Below are positions 1-5,236 of a stretch of DNA of 5,236 nucleotides, piece after piece (the first letter of the stretch is position 1; every line of letters starts with the position of its first letter). A model generated the notes under the pieces. The model searched no databases, was not told the origin of the DNA, and saw only the letters and a program-made list of their open reading frames with translations. This DNA is from Candidatus Dojkabacteria bacterium (GTDB lineage: Bacteria > Patescibacteriota > Dojkabacteria > J137): the NCBI GenBank assembly GCA_003694175.1, contig RFKV01000035.1, positions 1 through 5,236 of the forward strand, given 5' to 3'. Both the position numbers and the translations under genes were made by a program.

Positions 1-1135
1 ATTTAAGTATTGTTTCAAGATCTTTGTGACTTGGTGATCAGCTAATATCCACTCAAATGTTGCGTTAACATGTTTTTGCTTAATGTGTAACATTACTCTT
101 AAATTTTAAGACACATTTTAAATTCTTATATATTAGCACTTGTTTCTATATTGCAATTTCCTAGCGACGTAACTTAAAGCTATAACCACTCCCAGCTGTA
201 AACAAGATCGGTCAAACTTTTTTGCGGAACTTGGAAGTTCGTTTGTTTCAACGTCTAATTGCACGCTCAAAATAATATATCTGATTTTATAAATTAAACT
301 AGAAGGTTTAAATTTAACAATCAACGGAGATTTCATACAAAAATGCCTCAAAATATATTTGCTTCAACTTATAAAAATGGGCTTAAATAATTTTGTATAG
401 TTGAGTTCACAAGAATTTTAAACGCAAAAGTCAAATTTTTGCCCATTGTTTAATACTGCATCTCTTTAATACGAGCCAAATATGATCGAATTTAATAAGT
501 GGCAATGGTAAAAATAATTATCATAAGCAATATGTGAATGCATTTAAAACGACAGTTTCAAGCGAGTCGATCTTAAACTTTAATTGTTCCAGTATTTCCT
601 AAGAAATGTCATCTTAACTCAAATATTATAAAGCTTCTGATACTAAACTTTTCTTTAATGAATTTTGTATGATTGTTTTGCATATCTCATTGCAAGTGCC
701 ACAATAAACAGGTAGTATGCTAGCTGAAAAAACGGTGTAGGTCATAACTATATAACGCTCAACATGGGTTTATATCCATATTAAGTTAGTAAACTAAACA
801 TAATTTCAATCAACAAATATTTGAGACTGCTTAACCTTGTCCGCGTCTTAAGTTAGTCGTTATAGAGCAAACAAATCACCTCCCCTACAAGATTTCATTT
901 AAATGATCGATTCTCTTTGACACTTAGGCCTGTTTCAAGAATTCCCTAACCCGTACTAAACATGCACGGGACTATAATGGCATATGGTTTGACTTGAGGT
1001 TTTTGGATCAATGTTTACTTCTAAGTAGGTCCACCAGATTTTCTTGTTACTTTTATATTTACGTACTAAACAACATTTTCTGTCATACTGAAAACATGCA
1101 GATGATAATGTAAAGCTTTAATTTGTCGCATAAAA
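1..1135. other. Gene-poor AT-rich stretch upstream of the alpha fragment
   Basis: About 1.1 kb without a gene I can support. Stops are frequent in all six frames, and the longest closed frame (minus strand, 133-351, 72 codons) has no recognisable motif. In a standard atpBEFHAGDC operon this space would hold the first ~200 codons of alpha (about 600 nt) and, before them, delta and b. I looked for the alpha beta-barrel, the PIGRGQRE segment and the P-loop GDRxTGKT on both strands and found none. I also saw no tRNA, rRNA, CRISPR array or insertion-sequence ends. Isolated promoter-like hexamers exist (TTGACA at 917-922, TATAAT at 973-978), but they are about 50 nt apart and do not pair. The stretch may be decayed sequence, an intron, or unrelated DNA joined to the operon. 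Confidence 0.6.
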
Positions 1136-1198
1136 ACTATAGGTCAGAAAGAATCGAAACTAGCAGGTATCATTTCCAAACTCAGGGACGCAAATGCC
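1109..1198 (+). other. atpA: In-frame upstream extension of alpha homology, no start codon
   Basis: This frame is continuous with the alpha reading frame and opens after an in-frame TAA at 1106-1108. Codons 1139-1198 read IGQKESKLAGIISKLRDANA, which matches the conserved alpha segment just after the P-loop strand (family form roughly AIGQKES, then K-L-E-x-A-G-A before MDYTIIV). Upstream of 1139 the match fades; a Cys at 1124-1126 sits where many alphas have the Cys of CIYVAIGQ, which may be chance. None of the codons from 1109 to 1196 is ATG, GTG or TTG. The ATG at 1199 is therefore the conserved internal Met of AMDYTIIV, and this stretch is either the remnant of the gene body or its coding sequence after a splice or rearrangement junction near 1136-1139. 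Confidence 0.85.
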
Positions 1199-2062
1199 AT
1201 GGATTATACTATTATTGTTAGTGCATCTGCTTCTGAGCCAGCTGCAAGACAATATATAGCGCCATATTCTGCCACGGCAATAGCTGAGTTTTTTGCGGAT
1301 CAGGGTAGGGATGTTTTAATAATTTATGATGACCTAACCAAACATGCCATTGCATACAGAGAAATATCTTTGCTTTTAGGTAGGCCCCCCGGGAGAGAGG
1401 CTTATCCTGGCGATGTGTTTTATCTTCATTCTAGACTTTTAGAGAGGGCTTGCTGTCTTTCTGATGAGAATGGTGGCGGAACAATAACTTCTCTGCCCAT
1501 TATTGAAACCCAAGCAGGAGATATCAGTGCCTACATACCAACTAATGTAATTTCGATTACAGATGGACAAATTTTTTTGGAGTCAGGTTTGTTTTATAAG
1601 GGTATTAGACCTGCAATTAACATAGGTTTGTCAGTTTCCCGTGTAGGTAGTGCTGCACAAACTAAACCAATGAAAAAAGTCGCAGGAAAAATGAAAGTTT
1701 CCTTAGCTCAATTCAGAGAGTTGGAATCGTTTTCACAGTTTGCTGGAGATCTTGATGAACAAACTAGGGTGCAGCTAGAAGATGGTAGAAAAGCTATAGA
1801 GCTTTTAAAACAGAGAAATTTTGAGCCAAGAGAGAATGTCTTTTCTGTTTTGACTATATTTGCATTAAATAACTTTTTATTTAGGGACATTCAAATTGAC
1901 GATGTTGTTGATTTAAACCAAAAATGGGTTAGTTTTGTTAGGAACCTTTACTCTGAGCTATATATAAAGATCCAAAAAAATCAATGGGATGAGGAAGTAG
2001 AGCAGGGTCTTAAAAAAGCCTTGGAAGAGTTTAAAAATATTAACAACCAGTCAAATGGCTAG
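1199..2062 (+). CDS. atpA: ATP synthase F1 subunit alpha, C-terminal part (5'-truncated)
   Basis: This encodes the C-terminal 287 residues of the non-catalytic alpha subunit, which alternates with beta in the F1 head and supplies the arginine finger to the catalytic sites. Visible motifs are MDYTIIVSASASEPA (1-15), the Walker B-like strand VLIIYDDLTKHA (39-50), GRPPGREAYPGDVFYLHSRLLERA (61-84), LPIIETQAGD (99-108), VISITDGQIFLE (117-128) and SVSRVGSAAQ (145-154) with the arginine finger at R148. A helical C-terminal domain follows to 287. Bacterial alpha is usually about 500-515 residues, so roughly 215 are missing before M1, including the beta-barrel and the P-loop GDRxTGKT. Homology continues about 20 codons upstream of the ATG, so this start is only the first available ATG. 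G61 replaces the Arg usual in LLRRPPGRE, and C85-C86 replaces a common Ala-Ala or Ala-Lys. The last 8 bp overlap atpG. Identity is secure; whether it is translated alone is doubtful, and pseudogene is a fair alternative label. Confidence 0.93.
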   Translation: MDYTIIVSASASEPAARQYIAPYSATAIAEFFADQGRDVLIIYDDLTKHAIAYREISLLLGRPPGREAYPGDVFYLHSRLLERACCLSDENGGGTITSLPIIETQAGDISAYIPTNVISITDGQIFLESGLFYKGIRPAINIGLSVSRVGSAAQTKPMKKVAGKMKVSLAQFRELESFSQFAGDLDEQTRVQLEDGRKAIELLKQRNFEPRENVFSVLTIFALNNFLFRDIQIDDVVDLNQKWVSFVRNLYSELYIKIQKNQWDEEVEQGLKKALEEFKNINNQSNG

Positions 2063-2984
2063 TTTGAAACAGATCAAACAAAGAATTAAATCTGTAAAGG
2101 ACACAAAAAAAGTCACTAAAACCATGGAGTTGATATCTACAGTTAATTTTCAGAAAGCAAATAACCTTATAAATCATGTGAAAGAATATTCTGATGAGTT
2201 GAACAAAATTCGATTGAGCTTGGGTTTGGATGTCGATTCTTTGGTAAGGGAGACTTTTGAATCACAAAGTCGTAGGAAGCTTTTGGTTATAGTTTCAAGC
2301 GATCGAGGATTTTCGGGTAGTTTCCTACCAAAAATCAAAAAGTTTATTCAGTTGTATATAAAAGAAAAAGGATTAGCAGATGAAGTAATCTTGTTAGGTA
2401 AAAAGCTTGTTTCGTATTTAGCCAAGCTTTCTATGACTGCCGATGAAGTGATCTATTTTTCAAGTTTCAAAAATTATTTTAATCTTGCAGAAGAGGTTTT
2501 TAAATTGATTAGGAGCAAGCTTGAGCAAAAACAAATTGGTAGCGCAAGTGTGATTTACACAAAGTTCGAAAGTTTGTCAAATCAGTATGTTGACGAGATG
2601 GTACTCTTCACTGATTCATCCGCCGGACAAAGAGAAAAGACTAATTCATACATTGATAATGCGATAGTTGAACCAGATAGAAAGGAAGTATCAGAGTATC
2701 TAGTTAACGCAGTACTGAAATGCAACATTTATTTAGCTGTAGTTCAGTCAGTTGCATCAGAACATCTAAGTCGAATGTTTGCCATGAAAAAGGCAACCAA
2801 CGCTGCACAAGATATGATTGCTATATTGCAAAACTTGTACAACAAAACAAGACAAGATTTAATTACAAAAGAAATCATAGAGGTGATTTCTGGTATGAAA
2901 CACTCGTTGTTGTCCATAAATTCTTCTTCTAAAGGAGAAAAAGACGATGTTTTATACAAACTAAAGTTGTTTTTTAATTGTTAA
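2055..2984 (+). CDS. atpG: ATP synthase F1 subunit gamma
   Basis: Gamma is the central-stalk rotor: its N- and C-terminal helices form a coiled coil inside the alpha3-beta3 ring and couple Fo rotation to catalysis. The 309-residue product starts with the family signature MASLKQIKQRIKSVKDTKKVTKTME. A Rossmann-like middle domain starts near residue 74, with SSDRGFSGSF at 81-90 where E. coli has a DRGLCGG-type motif. VEPDRKEVSEYLV (205-217) leads to the conserved terminal helix, with ASEHLSRMFAMKKATNAAQ at 234-252 and YNKTRQDLITKEIIEVISG at 262-280. Most gammas stop a few residues after this; here about 24 more follow (286-309), polar and lysine-rich and ending in Cys. The ATG lies inside the end of atpA (overlap ATGGCTAG), and no strong Shine-Dalgarno precedes it, so translation is probably coupled to alpha. 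The middle domain is quite diverged, but the terminal helices make the call firm. Confidence 0.97.
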   Translation: MASLKQIKQRIKSVKDTKKVTKTMELISTVNFQKANNLINHVKEYSDELNKIRLSLGLDVDSLVRETFESQSRRKLLVIVSSDRGFSGSFLPKIKKFIQLYIKEKGLADEVILLGKKLVSYLAKLSMTADEVIYFSSFKNYFNLAEEVFKLIRSKLEQKQIGSASVIYTKFESLSNQYVDEMVLFTDSSAGQREKTNSYIDNAIVEPDRKEVSEYLVNAVLKCNIYLAVVQSVASEHLSRMFAMKKATNAAQDMIAILQNLYNKTRQDLITKEIIEVISGMKHSLLSINSSSKGEKDDVLYKLKLFFNC

Positions 2985-2985
2985 T

Positions 2986-4350
2986 ATGGAAAAAGGAGTA
3001 ATCACACAAATTTTAGGAGTTGTTGTTGATGTTGAGTTTGGCATTAAGTTGCCTAGTTTGTTTAATTGTTTGGTCTGCAAAGATAAAACTGGCAACGAGT
3101 TATTCTTGGAAGTGCAACAACAACTGAATGAAAATCAAGTTAGGTGTATAGCATTTGGTAGAACTGATGGATTGAGTAGGGGCCTTGAAGTGTATGATAC
3201 TGGAGCTCCTTTACATGTTCCAGTAGGTAGAGAAGTGCTTGGAAGAATTCTCAATGTAGTAGGAAAGCCAATTGATGGTAAACCTGAAATAAATACAGAC
3301 AAAAAGTTTCCGATTCACAGACCAGCTCCTTCACTGATTGATCAATCTACTAAGGTTGAGATACTTGAGACAGGAATCAAAGTAATTGATTTAATATGTC
3401 CAATATTAAAAGGAGGAAAGGTGGGGTTGTTTGGTGGGGCAGGTGTTGGAAAAACTGTCATAATACAAGAGCTAATTAGAAGTATTGCCACAGAGCATGG
3501 AGGTTATTCGATTTTTGCTGGTGTTGGGGAGAGAACCAGAGAAGGTAACGACTTATATTTAGAAATGATTGATTCAGGGGTTATTGATAAAACAGCTTTA
3601 GTGTTTGGGCAAATGAATGAATCTCCTGGAGCTAGAGCAAGGGTAGCATTAACAGCTTTGACAATGGCGGAGTACTTTAGAGATGAAGAGTCTAAAGACG
3701 TGTTGTTGTTTATTGACAATATATTTAGATTTACTCAGGCAGGCAGTGAGATCTCTGCCTTGTTGGGTAGAGTACCGTCAGCAGTTGGGTATCAGCCTAC
3801 GCTTGCGACTGAGATGGGGCAACTTCAAGAAAGGATAACGTCAACAAATACAGGATCAATCACATCAATACAGGCGGTATATGTGCCTGCTGATGATCTC
3901 ACTGATCCAGCTCCTGCGACAACTTTTTCTCATCTGGATTCAACTATAGTTTTATCAAGAAGTCTGGCGGAGCAAGGGATTTATCCAGCTGTTGATCCAC
4001 TTGATTCAACTTCAACAATGCTTGACCCTTCAGTAGTTGGAGAAAGGCACTTCAAAGTAGCAAGAGAGGTACAGAGAGTTTTGCAGAGGTATAAAGAGTT
4101 ACAAGACATCATAGCAATTCTAGGTGTTGAGGAGTTATCAGAATATGATAAAACTATAGTTTCGAGAGCAAGAAAGATACAAAAGTTTTTATCACAGCCC
4201 TTTTTTGTTGCTGAAAAATTTACTGGTATAGCTGGTGAGTACGTGCCGTTGAAAAAAACGATTTCCGATTTTGAGGATATATTGGGAGGGAAATATGACG
4301 ATTTAGCTGAATCAGAGTTTTACATGAGGGGAAGTTTACAAGTCATATGA
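2986..4350 (+). CDS. atpD: ATP synthase F1 subunit beta (catalytic)
   Basis: Beta is the catalytic subunit of F1, making ATP from ADP and phosphate or running in reverse. The 454-residue frame has the N-terminal beta-barrel (about 1-80, ITQILGVVVDVEF at 6-18), then the nucleotide-binding domain with Walker A GGAGVGKT at 150-157 (K156, T157), GVGERTREGNDLY at 179-191 with the catalytic Glu E182 and R183, and Walker B VLLFIDNIFRFTQAGSE at 239-255 (D244). The ATPase alpha/beta signature region PAPATTFSHLDSTIVLSRS spans 308-326, and the adenine-contact Tyr is Y333 in GIYPAVDPLDSTS. The C-terminal helical domain carries EELSEYD (382-388) in place of DELSEED. The C-terminus is a little shorter than in E. 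coli (460). All catalytic motifs are intact, so the gene looks functional. It starts 1 base after the atpG stop with no good Shine-Dalgarno, which suggests re-initiation by ribosomes finishing gamma. Its TGA stop overlaps the atpC start. Confidence 0.99.
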   Translation: MEKGVITQILGVVVDVEFGIKLPSLFNCLVCKDKTGNELFLEVQQQLNENQVRCIAFGRTDGLSRGLEVYDTGAPLHVPVGREVLGRILNVVGKPIDGKPEINTDKKFPIHRPAPSLIDQSTKVEILETGIKVIDLICPILKGGKVGLFGGAGVGKTVIIQELIRSIATEHGGYSIFAGVGERTREGNDLYLEMIDSGVIDKTALVFGQMNESPGARARVALTALTMAEYFRDEESKDVLLFIDNIFRFTQAGSEISALLGRVPSAVGYQPTLATEMGQLQERITSTNTGSITSIQAVYVPADDLTDPAPATTFSHLDSTIVLSRSLAEQGIYPAVDPLDSTSTMLDPSVVGERHFKVAREVQRVLQRYKELQDIIAILGVEELSEYDKTIVSRARKIQKFLSQPFFVAEKFTGIAGEYVPLKKTISDFEDILGGKYDDLAESEFYMRGSLQVI

Positions 4351-4652
4351 TTCAGGTAGATATTTTGACACCAACAGAGAAGATCTTTTCTGGGCTTGCA
4401 GATAGTGTAAGTATTGATACTAGAGATGGTTATATAACAATACTGCCGGATCATGCAGAGTTGGTTGGTTTGATTGACACGGGTCCAATAGAAATATCAG
4501 TTGGGAAAGATTTAATGGTTTATGTATTGGTTAAGGGAATTTTTAGAGTTTACGAAAACAAAGTTAAAGTGATGGTTTTGAATCTTATTAAAACTGAAGA
4601 AGTTGATATGGATGAGATTAGGGAGTTAAAGCAGTGGGCAGAAGGGATTTAA
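4347..4652 (+). CDS. atpC: ATP synthase F1 subunit epsilon, short form without full C-terminal helices
   Basis: Epsilon sits at the foot of the gamma stalk, joins the rotor to the c-ring and, in many bacteria, inhibits ATP hydrolysis through a mobile C-terminal helical hairpin. The 101-residue product has the N-terminal beta-sandwich (about 1-86), with MIQVDILTPTEKIFSG at the start, the family core GYITILPDHAELVGLIDTG at 28-46, and VKGIFRVYENKVKVMV at 62-77. Only about 15 residues follow (VDMDEIRELKQWAEGI), one helix start, whereas E. coli-type proteins are about 135-140 residues. The start is fixed by the ATGA overlap with atpD, typical of beta-epsilon pairs, with a purine run GAGGGGAA at 4326-4333 about 13 nt upstream as a weak ribosome site. 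Two stops close the frame (TAATAA, 4650-4655). I saw no helical continuation in the other frames, so this may be a genuine short form like those of some reduced bacteria. Confidence 0.95.
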   Translation: MIQVDILTPTEKIFSGLADSVSIDTRDGYITILPDHAELVGLIDTGPIEISVGKDLMVYVLVKGIFRVYENKVKVMVLNLIKTEEVDMDEIRELKQWAEGI

Positions 4653-4698
4653 TAAAGCTAGTACACACAGAATACTATTGTAATAAAACTTAGATGTG

Positions 4699-4719
4699 AT
4701 CTTGAGTTCGGATCAAGGT
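4699..4719 (+). other. Small hairpin after atpC, no U-tract
   Basis: ATCTTGA (4699-4705) can pair with TCAAGGT (4713-4719), 7 pairs including one G-T, around a 7-nt loop GTTCGGA. It lies 46 nt after the atpC stop, so it could protect the 3' end of the transcript, but no T-run follows and it is not an intrinsic terminator on its own. It superficially resembles a tRNA T-arm, but no matching acceptor or anticodon arm was found. Confidence 0.25.
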
Positions 4720-4801
4720 GCACGAGTATACACAATTAGGCTGCTATTCCCAAAGTATGTAAACAAGGGACATTTCATCTCACTTAATATACTTCTACTT
4801 T

Positions 4802-4834
4802 AACACATGCAGTGTTTACGTGTTTCTTTTTTTT
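4802..4834 (+). terminator. Weak candidate intrinsic terminator of the atp operon
   Basis: AACAC (4802-4806) can pair with GTGTT at 4812-4816 or with a second GTGTT at 4820-4824. The second pairing places the stem directly before a TTC and then eight T residues (4827-4834). The 5-bp stem is short and about 150 nt beyond the atpC stop, so this is a suggestion rather than a firm call. It is, however, the only hairpin plus T-run I saw after the operon. Confidence 0.3.
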
Positions 4835-4955
4835 ATGGTTAATAAGCTTTAAAACTTACGTTAATCTAGAAAAAACTTTACTTACTTTTATTCATTATGT
4901 CATGATTATATGCAACAGATTACTAATTCATAAAAAATGAAATGTTTTTGAGTTC

Positions 4956-4983
4956 TATCGTTACTACTTAAATTGTAACGATA
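4956..4983. repeat. 9-bp perfect inverted repeat with 10-nt spacer
   Basis: TATCGTTAC (4956-4964) is the exact reverse complement of GTAACGATA (4975-4983), separated by TACTTAAATT. It could be an operator-like site or an RNA hairpin. No T-run follows, so a terminator is unlikely. One such match somewhere in 5 kb of AT-rich DNA is not improbable, so function is unproven. Confidence 0.4.
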
Positions 4984-5128
4984 TATTAAGGAGCCCTCAC
5001 AGACTTTAAAATTCAATATCTAACTTACTAATTTAATGGATTACGTTTGACGTTTATCTGTGTTGATCTTTTTTATTATCTGATCTCAATATTCATTTAC
5101 TGTTTTCTTAATCTACTCATTTTTTCGA

Positions 5129-5236
5129 ATGCAAATGGAAAGTATTATGATGATTAAAAAGTCTCTTAAAACTTATTTTATTAACTTTTTAACCTCTTTT
5201 ACTCTTGCCAGTAAATTCCGTTTTTCTAAAATATTA
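5129..5236 (+). CDS. Possible start of an unidentified protein, cut by window edge
   Basis: An ATG at 5129 opens 36 codons to the window end without a stop, and the frame is already open from 5084. In-frame ATGs also occur at 5135, 5147 and 5150. GGAAAG at 5137-5142 lies 7 nt before the ATG at 5150, a possible ribosome site. From 5150 the product would begin MIKKSLKTYFINFLTSFT, with basic residues and then a mildly hydrophobic, aromatic stretch that could be a membrane or signal segment. No family is recognised. The open length is only mildly unusual for this base composition, and a 20-codon minus-strand frame ending at 5173 overlaps it, so this is weak. Confidence 0.2.
   Translation, partial: MQMESIMMIKKSLKTYFINFLTSFTLASKFRFSKIL

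Larger units (their letters stand above)
4653..5236. other. Gene-poor AT-rich stretch downstream of atpC
   Basis: These 584 nt hold no gene that can be named. Short potential hairpins occur at 4699-4719, 4802-4824 and 4956-4983. The last ~75 nt become pyrimidine-rich on the + strand. Short frames run off the right edge on both strands: + from 5129 and - ending at 5173. They overlap, so at most one is likely to be real. No tRNA, rRNA or insertion-sequence ends were recognised. Confidence 0.55.

Noticed and set aside
1..93. Minus-strand frame of 31 codons beginning MLHIKQKHVNATF and open to the left edge, with a weak AAGAG before its ATG.
   Set aside because: Too short to support; chance open frames of this size at window edges are common. 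It would need sequence to the left.
133..351. 72-codon minus-strand ORF in the upstream spacer.
   Set aside because: No recognisable domain or ribosome site, and mixed composition. A closed frame of this length is expected by chance in a kilobase of such DNA.
781..857. Direct repeat TTAAGTTAGT at 781-790 and 848-857, and recurring TACTAAAC words.
   Set aside because: 10-mer repeats are expected by chance in this length of AT-rich DNA; there is no regular spacing and no CRISPR pattern.
873..888. ATCACCTCC on the + strand, resembling the 16S rRNA 3' end or, on the - strand, a strong Shine-Dalgarno (GGAGGTGAT).
   Set aside because: No other 16S sequence lies upstream of it on the + strand. On the - strand the only nearby start (TTG) is closed after a few codons.
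848..978. Minus-strand motifs like group I intron core elements: ACGACTA (rc of 848-862 region) and TATAGTCC (rc of 970-976 region).
   Set aside because: They occur in the wrong order for R then S on that strand, lie on the strand opposite to atpA, and have no visible paired P-stems.
917..978. TTGACA at 917-922 and TATAAT at 973-978 as a promoter.
   Set aside because: They are about 50 nt apart, and neither has a good partner at 16-18 nt.
1111..1120. 10-bp palindrome TAAAGCTTTA close to the alpha break.
   Set aside because: Short AT-rich palindromes are frequent here, and nothing repeats it in a mobile-element arrangement.
1040..1138. A group II intron 3' end (domain V/VI) just before the alpha homology.
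   Set aside because: No AGC-GAAA-GTT type domain V hairpin could be found; only a weak CAT/ATG pairing around GAAA near 1084-1098.
1708..1890. Antisense ORFs inside the atp genes (for example minus 1708-1890, 2744-2959, 3504-3719, and + 2720-2932).
   Set aside because: They are shadows of the real genes in other frames, with no independent support.
5173..5235. Minus-strand frame of 20 codons (NILEKRNLLARVKEVKKLIK) then TAA, open to the right edge, purine-rich like the real genes.
   Set aside because: Looks like a plausible helical protein end, but 20 codons without a stop are unremarkable, and it overlaps a longer + strand frame.

Overview
The window holds the 3' end of a bacterial F1Fo-ATP synthase operon on the + strand, in the usual order alpha (atpA, 5'-truncated), gamma (atpG), beta (atpD), epsilon (atpC). 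The four genes are packed tightly: atpA and atpG overlap by 8 bp, atpG and atpD are 1 base apart, and atpD and atpC overlap by 4 bp (ATGA). This packing implies one transcript and coupled translation. The DNA is AT-rich, about one third G+C by eye. TAG, TAA and TGA all end genes and none interrupts a reading frame, so the standard bacterial code applies; codes that reassign TGA (code 4 or 25) are unlikely.

Organism: a gamma gene between alpha and beta excludes a plastid or ordinary mitochondrial genome. The short alpha loop (LSDENGGG before the TSLPIIETQAGD block), the PYSATAIAEFF segment, the beta motif IDLICPILKGGKVGLFGG and the short epsilon recall Patescibacteria (CPR) sequences. An alphaproteobacterial or other reduced, host-associated lineage remains possible. 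This placement rests on remembered family patterns, not on a search.

Layout: 1-1135 shows no supportable gene, although Fo, delta and the first ~200 codons of alpha would be expected there. Recognisable alpha homology begins abruptly near 1136-1139, runs in frame through 1139-1198 without a start codon, and continues as an open frame to 2062. Gamma (2055-2984), beta (2986-4350) and epsilon (4347-4652) are open, and beta keeps every catalytic motif checked. From 4653 to 5236 there is again little: a weak terminator candidate, a 9-bp inverted repeat and short frames running off the right edge.

Together the genes encode parts of the catalytic F1 head (alpha, beta) and central stalk (gamma, epsilon). 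The alpha fragment lacks the beta-barrel domain and the P-loop, so a working enzyme cannot be built from this window alone. The main puzzle is an apparently constrained gamma-beta-epsilon block attached to a beheaded alpha gene and gene-poor flanks. It could reflect a rearrangement or pseudogene, an intron, transfer into foreign DNA, or a chimeric assembly. I found no convincing new biological system.
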